Source of the DNA: Micromussa lordhowensis
Lineage: Eukaryota > Cnidaria > Anthozoa > Scleractinia > Lobophylliidae
Assembly: GCA_964020085.1 (NCBI GenBank)
Contig: OZ026607.1
Coordinates: 21,368,606-21,432,605 of the forward strand
Reading direction: 5' to 3'
DNA: 64,000 nt
Shown: one piece after another, positions 36,267 through 45,926 of the stretch
Layout: every line of letters begins with the position of its first letter
How positions within the stretch are numbered: position 1 is the first letter of the stretch
Position numbers and translations under genes: made by a program
Notes under the pieces: generated by a model
The model's input: the letters and a program-made list of their open reading frames with translations, nothing else
The model's database searches: none
Told to the model about the DNA's origin: nothing

Positions 36267-39200
36267 TCATTGTTTGTATCCATAGGGATAAGATTTAAAA
36301 GTGTTCATGTCTAAGATGCGTTTGTCGAAGACCAACTTGTACTGTTTGTCTTGTTCCACGGTCTTGATCTTCTTGGTGGCTGGCTCTCGTACGATTTTAT
36401 GAGGATTGTTTAATGTTAAAGTACGTGTTTCGTTTTCAGGTTCTAAAATTTCAGTTAGAACCAAGTCTTTCATACTTGTGAAATTCAGGACTTGTTGCCC
36501 TCGGGTGTTGAGTGTGAATCCTCTGACTTTACAACAGGTTTCTCCATTTTTGGTAACATAGGCGTAATTCTTGGGTCCAGCTGCTACAAATTCTTGAATA
36601 TGATCCCCTTCTTGTAACTCCGAGGTGAATTCTCCCAAGTAGTTTCCAACAGTAATACAGGTTTGACCAGGTTTCCATACGTACACCACTGAATCTGTGT
36701 CAAAGTACAATACCTGTTCTTGTAATTGGTCTAATGCCTCATAGAGTTTGAGTCTTGCGTAACATGTTGTGAAACAGGCAATGAAAATGTTCACATTGAT
36801 TTGAATGGGATCACACTCTTGCTGAAATGAATGAAATATTTCTACCATTTCTTCATTCATAATTTCGATTCGGTGAATGAGTTGACTGTCATCTTGTAGG
36901 ATCTGAAAAAAAAGGTCAGGTTTGTCACAAGTAGTTACTTGTGTGAGATTCGATCGTTGTCCAAACTTGCCCCAGAATGAATTTAACATCAATTTTGCCA
37001 GTTGTCGTTTTCCAGGATTTTTACAGATTTTCTGTGGTTGGAGTTGAATCTTTTCATGCTTTTGGTAATCAGTCACATACTTGGCTCGATCTTCCTCTGT
37101 TTGACATTCACTAGGCCATCCTGAAGCTTCCTGCTTTAACTTTAAGAAGGTGTCAATGTATTTTCTGAAAAGATCTGTGGATTTTTCTTTAAAGTGCCAT
37201 ACTTCGTAAATGTACTTTATTGTATAGCCTTTGTCAATGGCTTTGTTCAATTCTGGAGTGCACCAAGTGCCCGTTAGAGTTCTTTCCTCAAGAGTGTGAT
37301 TGCAATGCATGTTTCGTTCACGTATGGGTTTGACGGATTCTGTTTCCACACATGTTCTACACAGAGGAAATGTTAGTTTTTTTCCTTGTCTGTATGGCAA
37401 TACAGGGTGATAGAGTTCATAGGGTGGAAGAATGTCACATTTGATTACACCAAAGTAGCGGTCGATATTTGTTGTCTTGGGTTGATCAATGAATTCTGGA
37501 TGACCAATGGGATATTCCATATTCTTGTTTGCCCATGGATAAAGTGATGTCACATCCATGTAATGGATTTCTTCGTCCTCTTTCACCTTGTGATGAAGCC
37601 ATATTGCATTGGTGCGTCCACCGAAAAAGGCATCCCGTGGATTCAATGCGGTGGTCAACTTTAATTTGGAAACAAAGTTTCCAATGTCTTGATTGTTTTT
37701 TTTGAGATCATTCCATTGACATTCCCACATTTCAATCACTGTATAGCCTAGCTCTTGAAGTTTTTCTACTTTTTGTTTCGTTTGCAATCTGACCATGTGC
37801 ATGGATTTATTGTTGTGCTTGGGGTGATTTTGTTGACGATTTGGAAAGCATTCAAGACAACCATGGTAAAAGCACCCCTGAAATTCATACACTGTTTTGG
37901 TTTGCTCGTCGTAGCCATCCACTAAAAAGTCATTGAAAGCTCCATGTTTGAGACGCCTTTCACCGCGGTTCCTGGCATGCGCTATTCGAGGGGTTTGTTC
38001 TTCATGTTTTAGTTTATTTTCTTCCCAATACAACCATTCGAGGGCAATCATGGATTGAATATGTGCGGGTCTCCACCCGTACATAGGTTCAATGGCAATT
38101 TTGTTTTCTGGCATCCAGTTTCTTCGGTAGGCCACATTACACGCTGAGGCAATGGTGATGCAGTGACGCATAGGATTGAATCCAATCATAGCTTTAAATT
38201 CTCTTTGAAAATTCATACACCCTTCTTTGAGAAGGCGCACGTCTGATTGACAATACGTCAACAGTTCTTGTTGAAAGTCAAACATGTAATTGGCTTTGAC
38301 TTTACTTTCATGCCATTTCAAAAATTCCTCTCGCTTGCTGGGAGACATGCCGTCAGGGTCGTAGTAGTGGACGTCTGGAATGGGTCCTTTGTAATTCTGA
38401 TTTTCTACCGTGTTGAAAAAATGTGGGAAGAATCCTTTCTTCAGTTCTTTCAAACCAAATGTTTTGGGAAAGTTTGCCAATGCCATAGGAAAAAAATTCA
38501 TTGAATCAATGAATTTCACATTGGGTAATTGAGCACTGAGAATCTTGGCTCCTGTTACAATCAGGTTGAGGTTGGTCACATGCTGTCTATAAAGTTCCTC
38601 CAAGATGAGGTATCCATCATAGCCTTTGAAATTGTGTGCCACAACAATAACTTTCTCTATGTCTTCTTGATTGGCAACAGAATGCACCCATTTCAGGAAT
38701 TCTTCTAAACAGGTATCTCCATAAAACGAGTGTTTTTCACCATCTTGATCAGTTTCTGCACAAACGAGATTGGCAATGTGATTTCCCGTGTCTTGTCTGG
38801 CTTCAATGTCAAAATAAACAAATACAGGATGTGTTTCGTTTTCATCATCGTACGCATCTTCATCTAAGTCAGAGCATTGAATGTAACACTTGTGTTGTTG
38901 TAAGTTCACTGTTTTTTTACATGAAAGACATTCATTTTCACCACATACATGCTTTCTATTTTTGGTTTTTCCACATTCTGAACATAGTTTGTGTGATTGA
39001 CATAGACTCTTCTTTTTATGATGATCAGCTGATTGTCCACTGGCAGTACGTATCAAATGGTTTGTTTGACAAATGGCACCGTAAAATCGTCGATTGCAAT
39101 AAGTGCATTTGATTTCTGGGACTTCATTTAATTTTCTTTTAAAATCATCACAGTCAACTTGGTGGCAGGCAAAGCACTTTTTTCCATTACAGTTGTGTTC

Positions 39201-40079
39201 TTTTATATTGTCGTGAAAGTATCCTCTTTCACAGCTTAAACAAAAATAATTTTTTGAAAAAAACCCTGCTAGAGAAGTAATGACATCAAAGTGGGCATCA
39301 TGCATCAACAGCATAAGTTGCTTCTGTCGTTCAGGACCTTTGTACACGATACTATGTCCATGTTCAGCAGAAATAACTATGATTTGATAATCATTTAAGA
39401 TTGCTTGAAATTGTGCGATTTCTTTGAGTCCACATGGTCCTATAGTGACACCAGCTTGCGAATGTAATTCTCTTGCTTGCGTTTTTTGACTTTCACGTCC
39501 TCTCTTTATGTTATTATATTCAGGGCTGTTGTCTACTTTCGCTCGGGCTGTTACCAGAGCTCGAGCACAACAAAGTTCATCTTTGTTTTGGATGACGATG
39601 ACACTTTGTTTCTTTTTAAGTAATTCGGTGTAGTTGTCCATGCCGAATTTCCATCTTCTTTTTCCTGTACCAGGTTCTGGCATTTTAACGTGTGTGATAT
39701 CTAATTGTAAAGTGTCATCCACTTCAAAGTTTTCGTTCGAGTTCAACATTTTTGAAATTTGATTCAAAATTTGTCTCGAAACCCCCATGGTGTCTCTCCA
39801 TCCACCCACACTGACAGGTGCTGAAGTGTGAGCACTTCGTAAGCGATTCGAACTCAAATAAAGTTGAATTCTATCATGATCTGGCAAGTCTTCTATCAAA
39901 TTGTCTATGGCATCTGTCAATCCTTCTTCAAACTCTCTTACTATGTTAGCATGTCTTGTAGGTCGTGTTTCTGGTGGGTTGGTCACACGTAGATGATACG
40001 AGGTTCTTCTCAATCCATAGCTTCTTGCTGTTCTGTCTCGGAATTGTTCTAAATTGAACTTGAAAAAACGATTAGCCAT
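36267..40079 (-). CDS. polB: Protein-primed family B DNA polymerase
   Basis: 1270 residues from ATG at 40079 (MANRFFKF); an upstream in-frame ATG at 40163 would add 28 residues overlapping the promoter. It replicates the linear genome from its ends using a protein primer. About residues 280-400 hold a Cys/His cluster with repeated CxxC pairs (CLSCERG, CFACHQ, CTYCNRR, CSECGK, CLSCKK). The 3'-5' exonuclease motifs are FDIEA (~423), AHNFKGYDGY (~482) and YCQSDV (~608). The polymerase motifs are A, MDVTSLYPWAN (~843); B, KLMLNSFWGKFGQ (~1031); and C, YFDTDS (~1128). All catalytic acidic residues are present. The length and N-terminal extension match Maverick/adintovirus enzymes. It lies in the divergent pair with 40299-40841. 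Confidence 0.95.
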   Translation of the reverse strand: MANRFFKFNLEQFRDRTARSYGLRRTSYHLRVTNPPETRPTRHANIVREFEEGLTDAIDNLIEDLPDHDRIQLYLSSNRLRSAHTSAPVSVGGWRDTMGVSRQILNQISKMLNSNENFEVDDTLQLDITHVKMPEPGTGKRRWKFGMDNYTELLKKKQSVIVIQNKDELCCARALVTARAKVDNSPEYNNIKRGRESQKTQARELHSQAGVTIGPCGLKEIAQFQAILNDYQIIVISAEHGHSIVYKGPERQKQLMLLMHDAHFDVITSLAGFFSKNYFCLSCERGYFHDNIKEHNCNGKKCFACHQVDCDDFKRKLNEVPEIKCTYCNRRFYGAICQTNHLIRTASGQSADHHKKKSLCQSHKLCSECGKTKNRKHVCGENECLSCKKTVNLQQHKCYIQCSDLDEDAYDDENETHPVFVYFDIEARQDTGNHIANLVCAETDQDGEKHSFYGDTCLEEFLKWVHSVANQEDIEKVIVVAHNFKGYDGYLILEELYRQHVTNLNLIVTGAKILSAQLPNVKFIDSMNFFPMALANFPKTFGLKELKKGFFPHFFNTVENQNYKGPIPDVHYYDPDGMSPSKREEFLKWHESKVKANYMFDFQQELLTYCQSDVRLLKEGCMNFQREFKAMIGFNPMRHCITIASACNVAYRRNWMPENKIAIEPMYGWRPAHIQSMIALEWLYWEENKLKHEEQTPRIAHARNRGERRLKHGAFNDFLVDGYDEQTKTVYEFQGCFYHGCLECFPNRQQNHPKHNNKSMHMVRLQTKQKVEKLQELGYTVIEMWECQWNDLKKNNQDIGNFVSKLKLTTALNPRDAFFGGRTNAIWLHHKVKEDEEIHYMDVTSLYPWANKNMEYPIGHPEFIDQPKTTNIDRYFGVIKCDILPPYELYHPVLPYRQGKKLTFPLCRTCVETESVKPIRERNMHCNHTLEERTLTGTWCTPELNKAIDKGYTIKYIYEVWHFKEKSTDLFRKYIDTFLKLKQEASGWPSECQTEEDRAKYVTDYQKHEKIQLQPQKICKNPGKRQLAKLMLNSFWGKFGQRSNLTQVTTCDKPDLFFQILQDDSQLIHRIEIMNEEMVEIFHSFQQECDPIQINVNIFIACFTTCYARLKLYEALDQLQEQVLYFDTDSVVYVWKPGQTCITVGNYLGEFTSELQEGDHIQEFVAAGPKNYAYVTKNGETCCKVRGFTLNTRGQQVLNFTSMKDLVLTEILEPENETRTLTLNNPHKIVREPATKKIKTVEQDKQYKLVFDKRILDMNTFKSYPYGYKQ

Positions 40080-40298
40080 CTTCTCCTTCTTTTTTCGAAT
40101 GTGATTTTTTTGAAGATTGTCGACCTGTTTTATAGTATATATTTGTACCATGTGACCTATCACGTGACCTCATATTGAGAAGGGGGGATACCCCCCCACC
40201 CCCTCAGTAGGTCATGTGACCCTATGACGTAGACATCACGTGTTATATTATTCTTTATATAAGTATGTAAGTAGTTGACTTCACCGCTTTAATTGAAG
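40080..40298. promoter_or_regulatory. Divergent promoter between polB and the 179-residue gene
   Basis: TATA-like boxes face both ways: TATATAAG at about 40255 for the rightward gene and TATATACTATAAA on the minus strand near 40130 for polB. Module A (40148-40203) has CATGTGACCTATCACGTGA and a GGGGGGATACCCCCC dyad. Module B (40211-40241) has GTCATGTGAC, TGACGTAGA and ATCACGTG. Both modules recur at 51971-52070 between the RING genes. Confidence 0.75.
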
Positions 40299-40841
40299 AT
40301 GGCTAGTTTTGTAGATGTTCAGCAAGAAGTGAGAAGAAGTGGGACCACTATTGAAGAAGCGATCGATAGCTTAGATGTAGAATGGATCAATCGAATGGAA
40401 TCCAATGATATACCCATCAAAGATCTTTTGGTAGGAAGAACCATCATGTGCCATTTTTCACACACGAGCCAATTGCAGATAATGATTCACGAGATCTACT
40501 TGTTCATGGATCAAGAGCGGGAAAATTGGACGCGGTCTAAACGTCGTTACCGTCGGATTGAGAAGGTTTTCGCTATGACGCTGTTCCACGCTATCTGTGC
40601 AATAAGAAAGAATTTAATTTGGAACTTGGGGGTAAAACCTCCTGTGGATCGAGCAACATTTTTGAGGTTGATGCTCTGTTTCACGTTTGAACCTTTTGTC
40701 AATCATTTGAACATACGTCAGAGAAAGAAAGCGAAGCGATATGTCAATCATATTAAACTTTATTTTCAAGAGTTCAACAAGTTTGAACAAAATGTAATGA
40801 AAAGAATGCTTGACGAACAGGACGAATTAATTAATATTTAA
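40299..40841 (+). CDS. Adintovirus protein of unknown function, 180 residues
   Basis: It begins at ATG 40299 (MASFVDVQQ), or 40293 with two extra residues, ~40 bases after a TATATAAG box. The product is predicted mostly helical and basic in the second half, with segments such as SKRRYRRIEKVFAMTLFHA and NIRQRKKAKRYVNHIKLYF. There are no metal-binding clusters or membrane spans. It shares the promoter with polB, so a role in replication or early functions is likely but inferred. I do not recognise a family. Confidence 0.75.
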   Translation: MASFVDVQQEVRRSGTTIEEAIDSLDVEWINRMESNDIPIKDLLVGRTIMCHFSHTSQLQIMIHEIYLFMDQERENWTRSKRRYRRIEKVFAMTLFHAICAIRKNLIWNLGVKPPVDRATFLRLMLCFTFEPFVNHLNIRQRKKAKRYVNHIKLYFQEFNKFEQNVMKRMLDEQDELINI

Positions 40842-40885
40842 GATCAGCGACACTCTTTACAAAAAAGTGTAAATGGTTTTTTTCA

Positions 40886-41599
40886 TTAAACTTGGTTGAA
40901 CTTTTCTTGTAGTCGTTGAGTTCTTATTGTAAAAGGGACATCAGCCCACTGAAAAAAGCGACATCCATCATTATCCCTACAAGCGAAATAGGGCCTTTCA
41001 AAGTTACTTGCAGATTTACTGACACGTAGTGAAGCTTGATTGTTGCATTCACATTTGATTGCTCCTTGTAGTTTCTTGTACACTGCATGAATCTTTGTGT
41101 GGATAATGTTCATGTAAGGTATTATCTCATCAATGCTAGTGAATAATCCACAAGGTACCAGCTGACACTTCACGTATGTTTCCTTGTTAGATCTGGCCTC
41201 AAAGGTGCTGAGGTTCACTTGGTGGAATGGACACACATTGATATCATATTGTTTCACTTCCGAGAATGTCAATCTTGGAGCTGGAATGATTGGTGGTGGT
41301 GTGATGTGTTTGGTAACTGCTGTATTGGGTGGACCAGAAATCATTTCATCCAGTAAATTGACCATGGCTTGCTCATGTTCAAAGTCGAGTGATGGAAGAA
41401 ATGTGTCTGTGGTGACTAATGGTAACGGTTCTTCTACCACACTCAATGGAATGGTGGTTGTTGTTGGTGTTTCTGCTTTCTTTAAAGATGGATGGCTTTC
41501 TTCTTCTTTTTTACTTCTTTTGATTTTTTTTTTCTTCTCTTTTTCAACGGGGGGCATAGTCTCTACCAATCTTTTCATCGCTGACAATGATTTACTCAT
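40886..41599 (-). CDS. GRF-type zinc finger protein
   Basis: 237 residues. Residues 18-40 are Lys/Glu-rich (EKEKKKKIKRSKKEEE), a likely nuclear localisation signal. A Pro/Thr-rich linker follows. A conserved middle (VCPFHQVNLSTFE, VKCQLVPCGLF) may bind another metal. The C-terminus has a GRF finger: CEC at 183-185, NFERPYFAC ending at 207, GC at 213, then FFQWAD. GRF fingers bind single-stranded DNA in topoisomerase 3-alpha, NEIL3 and APE2, so a replication or repair role is likely. The start overlaps the stop of the upstream gene by four bases (41596-41599), implying one transcript. Confidence 0.8.
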   Translation of the reverse strand: MSKSLSAMKRLVETMPPVEKEKKKKIKRSKKEEESHPSLKKAETPTTTTIPLSVVEEPLPLVTTDTFLPSLDFEHEQAMVNLLDEMISGPPNTAVTKHITPPPIIPAPRLTFSEVKQYDINVCPFHQVNLSTFEARSNKETYVKCQLVPCGLFTSIDEIIPYMNIIHTKIHAVYKKLQGAIKCECNNQASLRVSKSASNFERPYFACRDNDGCRFFQWADVPFTIRTQRLQEKFNQV

Positions 41600-42258
41600 C
41601 TTGAATCCCGCATCGAAGAGAGCGAACTGAGGTCTGACATCGATTTATATGTGCTAGATTGTTTCCCGATAGACATTGTTGGTGTCATATCAATTTCATC
41701 CAATCCGCGCCAGTACGAGCAATCGATTGATTGACATCTTGACCAATTGAATATGTCATCAATGTCTTGGTGAATGAATCCTAAGAGCTCATAAGTGAAT
41801 ACCATACCTTGTTTGTTGAATGACACGATTTCTGTCAAGATTGCTTCCGTCATCTTTTCAGAAGACATCATTTTTCTGACAAATTCACAATCTTCTTCAT
41901 TCCAGGGAGTATGCATTATACCATACTCGATCAACATTTTCTTCCATGTGTCATAGATCTCGTCAAATTTCAATCTTTGTAATCCTCTCCAAATTTTGTG
42001 CTGTAACTCAGTTGCTTGTTGAATGCTTTCTATGGAAAAAACAGCATGGTTTTTTGGTTCAAGGTCTTCTTTACTGTGAATGACTTTTAGGATAGCCATG
42101 ATCCAATATTTCTTCCATTGAGTTTCATGTAAACTATTATAAAAGGCGCTTCTGTATACTATACCCCCATCTCTTCGTATAGGTTCTTCTGTGTCAACAA
42201 AAATGGGTTTTTTAAAAGGTTCTTCAAAATGACACATGGTTGGAGTAGAATTACCCAT
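41596..42258 (-). CDS. Adintovirus protein of unknown function, 220 residues
   Basis: ATG 42258 (MGNSTPTMC) is preferred; the frame extends to 42318 but that part overlaps promoter-like sequence. The Gly at position 2 may allow N-myristoylation. The sequence is rich in aromatics (YRSAFYNSLHETQWKKYW) with a helical middle (ELQHKIWRGLQRLKFDEIYD) and a Ser-rich tail. No catalytic motif is recognised. Its stop overlaps the next gene's start, so the two leftward genes are probably cotranscribed. Confidence 0.7.
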   Translation of the reverse strand: MGNSTPTMCHFEEPFKKPIFVDTEEPIRRDGGIVYRSAFYNSLHETQWKKYWIMAILKVIHSKEDLEPKNHAVFSIESIQQATELQHKIWRGLQRLKFDEIYDTWKKMLIEYGIMHTPWNEEDCEFVRKMMSSEKMTEAILTEIVSFNKQGMVFTYELLGFIHQDIDDIFNWSRCQSIDCSYWRGLDEIDMTPTMSIGKQSSTYKSMSDLSSLSSMRDSR

Positions 42259-42392
42259 GTAATAAGAAATAAAAATAAAAAAATCATTCGTTTTATAGCA
42301 TTCAGTGAAGTCAATCAAATGTGATTGACAGTTCGTTTACATATAAAAAAATGGTATGGTATGTTGTTATTCAATTCATATTTGCTGTTATT
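42259..42392. promoter_or_regulatory. Divergent promoter between 42258(-) and 42393(+)
   Basis: ATATAAAAA at 42341-42349 faces right; GCTATAAAAC on the minus strand near 42292 faces left. GTGATTGACA at 42321-42330 recurs just upstream of the TATA box at 56281-56290, hinting at a shared regulatory site. Confidence 0.6.
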
Positions 42393-42749
42393 ATGGCACG
42401 GGTGAAGAATACTACGAAGGAGTGGATGTGGAAACGTATTTGGAATGGTATGGATGGTGATAGTGTTTACTCGGTTTGGAAAAATGAGGAGGATGATTCT
42501 ACAGTGATTTTGTTTGATCCTAAAGCAGTTTTTACAGACCAAATACAAGATACTACATCAGAGTTCACTATGTATCATTTTATTGCTCACATGGAAAACA
42601 TGCGGATGAAGTTACCAGAAGAAGATTTTATCAATCACAAAGAATGGGTATTTAACAAGTACCCAAACAAGGTTCCCACCTTTAGGCAACTTCTTAGAGG
42701 CTTAGTTAATTGTTTGTTGACCTGTGTGGCTAGATCGTTTTTAAGATGA
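42393..42749 (+). CDS. Adintovirus protein of unknown function, 118 residues
   Basis: The start at 42393 (MARVKNTTKEW) is chosen because the TATA box at 42341 lies inside the longer frame that opens at 42321. The product has a Trp-rich start (EWMWKRIWNGMDGD) and a helical C-terminal half ending LLTCVARSFLR. The stop TGA overlaps the integrase ATG (ATGA at 42746). Function unrecognised. Confidence 0.65.
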   Translation: MARVKNTTKEWMWKRIWNGMDGDSVYSVWKNEEDDSTVILFDPKAVFTDQIQDTTSEFTMYHFIAHMENMRMKLPEEDFINHKEWVFNKYPNKVPTFRQLLRGLVNCLLTCVARSFLR

Positions 42750-43828
42750 GTGCTAAAAAGAAGAAAAGATTGGATACATTACAAAGAAAAGTGATGAAAG
42801 TTTACTATGACCCGGCAAATCCTGGTAGTTATGGTGGAGTGGATCGGTTGAGAAAAGCTACAGGATTATCGCTGAAAAAAATACAACCTATTTTGAGACG
42901 AAACTTAACTTACACTCTTCACAAGCCCGTACGACGCAAGTACAGCACAAACCCTACAGTTGCGTTATCCATCGATCATCAATGGGCAGCAGATTTAGTA
43001 GACATCAAGAATCTCAGTAAAGAAAATAAAGGATTCAAGTATTTACTAACTGTGATTGACGTATTGAGTAAGTACGCATGGGTGGTTCCATTAAAGAACA
43101 AGACAGGTGCAGAACAAAAACGTGGATTTGAGTCTATTTTGAAAGAAGGACGTAAACCTGTTCAACTTCAAACAGACAAAGGTAGTGAATTTTACAACAA
43201 GACATTTCAAGCTTTTTTAAAAGACCAAGGTATTCATCATTTCAGTACTCAAGGTGAAACCAAAGCATCGACTGTAGAACGATTTAACAGAACCCTAAAA
43301 GAACGGATGTATCGTGCTTTCACAGCCAACAACACTCTAAAATACTTGTGGATGTTACCTGATCTTGTCAAGAGTTACAATGCGTCCGTTCATGGCTCTA
43401 TTAAAATGGCACCAGAAAATGTGAACATGTCCAATGATGAAAAAGTTTGGAAAACCTTGTACAAGAAAAAACTAAGTCAACGTCCCGTGTATAAATTCTT
43501 GCCTGGAGATAAAGTGAGAATCAGTAAAGTGAAACGCACATTCAAAAAAGGCTATCTACCAGGTTGGACAGAAGAAATCTTTATTATTGATCGTATTCTA
43601 AATTTACCAGTACCAGCGTACCGAATAAAAGAATACGATGAAACGCCCGTGGAAGGTGCATTTTACGAACCAGAATTGCAAAAAGTCAATATAAAAGAAG
43701 ATGATTTTTTCAGAATTGAAAAAGTATTAAAGCGACGCGGTGATAAAGTTCTCGTTCAATGGAAAGGTTGGCCTAGTAAGTACAACAGCTGGATTGAGCG
43801 TAAGCAACTGGTATTACCACCATCATGA
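42746..43828 (+). CDS. Retrovirus-type DDE integrase with C-terminal chromodomain
   Basis: 360 residues. It inserts viral DNA into the host genome. Catalytic positions: Asp83 or 86 (HQWAADLVDI), Asp144 (QTDKGSEF) and Glu178 (STVERFNRTLKE), the D,D35E spacing of rve integrases. The N-terminus is basic without a clear HHCC zinc finger. Residues ~312-357 form a chromodomain (FRIEKVLKRRGDKVLVQWKG, then WPSKYNSWI), which in related elements binds methylated histone tails and biases target choice. It overlaps its neighbours by four bases on each side (ATGA), suggesting coupled translation. The intact triad agrees with the fresh insertion. Confidence 0.95.
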   Translation: MSAKKKKRLDTLQRKVMKVYYDPANPGSYGGVDRLRKATGLSLKKIQPILRRNLTYTLHKPVRRKYSTNPTVALSIDHQWAADLVDIKNLSKENKGFKYLLTVIDVLSKYAWVVPLKNKTGAEQKRGFESILKEGRKPVQLQTDKGSEFYNKTFQAFLKDQGIHHFSTQGETKASTVERFNRTLKERMYRAFTANNTLKYLWMLPDLVKSYNASVHGSIKMAPENVNMSNDEKVWKTLYKKKLSQRPVYKFLPGDKVRISKVKRTFKKGYLPGWTEEIFIIDRILNLPVPAYRIKEYDETPVEGAFYEPELQKVNIKEDDFFRIEKVLKRRGDKVLVQWKGWPSKYNSWIERKQLVLPPS

Positions 43829-44943
43829 CTTTCACTATAACATTACCAAGTGACGCAAGTACCAGTATCTTTCCAGATAATAAAACCAATAACTACAAAG
43901 TCAAACTGGTCAATGAAATTCGATTAACTGAAGATGATTGGGAAGTGGCACTTCAAACGATTTCATTTCCAGACACAGAATCAGTGCTTAAAAGTTCCCT
44001 GCTTGGAAAGTATCCGTTTGTACAAAAGGTAGTTACACACTTTTCTGGTGACTTCGGCGAAAACGCTGATGGTACACCTAATCTTGAAGATCCAATTGGT
44101 TTGGCTAATAATGCATTTTATGTACGTGAGTCTATTTTGGATCTAGCAGACAACCCAGTCAGAGATGGATTGTCATTTTGGAAAAAGATAATTCAAAGGA
44201 CCAACTATGAATTCAATAACGGTCTACAACCTGACGAATTATTTACCAATAACACTGGGGATACAGGAATGCCTACTTACAAATGGGTGGAACGTGGAAA
44301 TCAATTTGATTTGATGATAGACAATGACTCACTTCATATATTAAATGATGGTTCTTACACAGACATTAGTCTACCCTTAGCAGAGGCTTTTGGATTAGTC
44401 AAAGAAGCTCGTGATTTTCGTGGAAATCCTTTCTGGATTCTCGGTGAATCCATTGAACTAATACATACTACTAAGCGAGGAACTAAAGTACCGGATCCTG
44501 CAGCATATGGTGTGGTAGATGTCCCTGGAAATCGGCGTGGAAGGTTTTGGAAAGTGATGACAGACGTTGCGACGGTTATGGGTAGACAAGATTATCTGAG
44601 ACTTTATGGATTTTGTAATTGGTACATCACAGACATCAATTCCAATTTCGAGAGAATCTTTGGAAATGAAACTCGAACATTGTTCATTTACACCGACGTC
44701 GCTCAACCACAGATCGTGGGTGGAAAGCAAACAGACATGATCAGAGAAGTCGTGTACACTAACAAGTTTAAAGGGCGTAGTCAATTTGAACCGTTACATT
44801 TACAATTCATTCCCATCAGAAAGAACGTCTTTGACACCATTGAAGTAGCTGTTAGTGAAGCAGATGGACAATTAGCGGATATTAGAGGTGGTTCAACAAT
44901 TTTGACATTACTATTCAAACGAAGAAGTGAAAAATTGCTATAA
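43825..44943 (+). CDS. Penton-base-like minor capsid protein
   Basis: 372 residues, starting MTFTITLPSDAST. It fits the single jelly-roll penton protein of Mavericks/adintoviruses by size, by position beside the integrase and upstream of hexon, and by composition: the N-terminal IFPDNKTNNYKVKLVNEI, then LTEDDWEVALQTISFP, and a C-terminal YTNKFKGRSQFEPLHLQFIP followed by FDTIEVAV. These N- and C-terminal beta-strand blocks are typical of this protein. It would form the pentameric vertices. It overlaps the integrase stop by four bases. Confidence 0.8.
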   Translation: MTFTITLPSDASTSIFPDNKTNNYKVKLVNEIRLTEDDWEVALQTISFPDTESVLKSSLLGKYPFVQKVVTHFSGDFGENADGTPNLEDPIGLANNAFYVRESILDLADNPVRDGLSFWKKIIQRTNYEFNNGLQPDELFTNNTGDTGMPTYKWVERGNQFDLMIDNDSLHILNDGSYTDISLPLAEAFGLVKEARDFRGNPFWILGESIELIHTTKRGTKVPDPAAYGVVDVPGNRRGRFWKVMTDVATVMGRQDYLRLYGFCNWYITDINSNFERIFGNETRTLFIYTDVAQPQIVGGKQTDMIREVVYTNKFKGRSQFEPLHLQFIPIRKNVFDTIEVAVSEADGQLADIRGGSTILTLLFKRRSEKLL

Positions 44944-44980
44944 AAGAAGAAGATACAGGATTACGATATTATTTGAAATC

Positions 44981-45559
44981 ATGGCCTTCATGTGTCGATT
45001 TTCAGACCATTCTTCCCATTTTTTCAAAGTACCGAGTACACGTCCATTCAGAAAAGGACCTTTTTTTCAAACCATTTTAGGATTAGATCGTTTACGCATT
45101 AAGCGCATTGAAGGAGAACTCGCTCTTCCATTATACCACGGTCAAAAGCAGGATTGGATTCAACATTATTATGGACCCACACAAAATCAACGACTTTACT
45201 ATGTGCAGAATGTACCAGAGACAATCCTGGAAGATGTGTTTCAGTTTTTACTGTTACTTCATTGGATCTCATGCAGTGACATTCCAATACCATTTGTAGG
45301 CCAAAAAGCTGTTCGATTCGTTTCTTCGTTACAGAAACGATTGCTAGAAATCAAAGAAGTCATGGGGCCCTTTGATACATCACTTCAACAACGAGACTAC
45401 CTGATGAATCAATGGCACATGTTCAGAGATGTAGGGCAAGCATTAATCTTGAACGGAAAACAACTAAAAGATGTTATGAAGGCATTTGAAAAAAGAGATG
45501 AATTCTTTTATATTTACATTTCATACATTGTAAGTTTATTCTTGGAAAAGTTAAAATAA
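44981..45559 (+). CDS. Adintovirus protein of unknown function, 192 residues
   Basis: ATG 44981 (MAFMCRFSD) has good context; a longer frame from 44927 overlaps the penton gene. It is largely helical, with a hydrophobic stretch VFQFLLLLHWISC in the middle and a C-terminal FFYIYISYIVSLFLEKLK that could insert in a membrane. It lies in the virion-gene block, so it may be a minor virion or morphogenesis protein. No family recognised. Confidence 0.65.
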   Translation: MAFMCRFSDHSSHFFKVPSTRPFRKGPFFQTILGLDRLRIKRIEGELALPLYHGQKQDWIQHYYGPTQNQRLYYVQNVPETILEDVFQFLLLLHWISCSDIPIPFVGQKAVRFVSSLQKRLLEIKEVMGPFDTSLQQRDYLMNQWHMFRDVGQALILNGKQLKDVMKAFEKRDEFFYIYISYIVSLFLEKLK

Positions 45560-45593
45560 AAAAGAAACGTTTCATGTTATTGTGGTATAAGTA

Positions 45594-45601
45594 TATAAGG
45601 C
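45594..45601 (+). promoter_or_regulatory. TATA box for core-protein pair
   Basis: TATATAAG, about 55-60 bases before the ATG at 45654. ATTAATAAAG at 45603-45612 just after it may be the polyadenylation signal of the upstream genes. Confidence 0.6.
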
Positions 45602-45653
45602 GATTAATAAAGTCACTTCTCATTATTTTTTTGTAAACGTAAAAAAGAGAATC

Positions 45654-45926
45654 ATGAGAGGTGGTGCATTGCGACTGTATAAACCAAATGGTGGTCAAAG
45701 AGGGCGAGGACTTGGTGGTGTCCTTCGAAAAGCAGGGACGAATTATCTAAAAAATTTAATAGTAACTAAATTGAAAAGAACTGCCAAAAGAAAAGGTCGA
45801 CAACTCTTGTCTTCTGCTGGGCGGAAAGTATCCAGATTATTGACTGGTCAATCGGGTGGAGCATTTTACAATAAAAGGCGAAGACGACGTCCACGTAGAC
45901 GAAGAGTTGATATATTTCAGTACTGA
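45654..45926 (+). CDS. Small basic core protein (adenovirus pX/pVII-like in character)
   Basis: 90 residues, very rich in Arg, Lys and Gly, with a terminal NKRRRRRPRRRRVDIFQY. It probably condenses the genome in the virion. GQSGGAF just before the Arg block looks like an adenain-type cleavage site (xxGG then x). The stop and the next ATG share one base (45926). Similarity is compositional; true homology to adenovirus core proteins is not shown. Confidence 0.7.
   Translation: MRGGALRLYKPNGGQRGRGLGGVLRKAGTNYLKNLIVTKLKRTAKRKGRQLLSSAGRKVSRLLTGQSGGAFYNKRRRRRPRRRRVDIFQY

Noticed and set aside
38247..39112. Plus-strand frames inside polB
   Set aside because: They are shadows of the polymerase gene, with no promoter or conserved motif.
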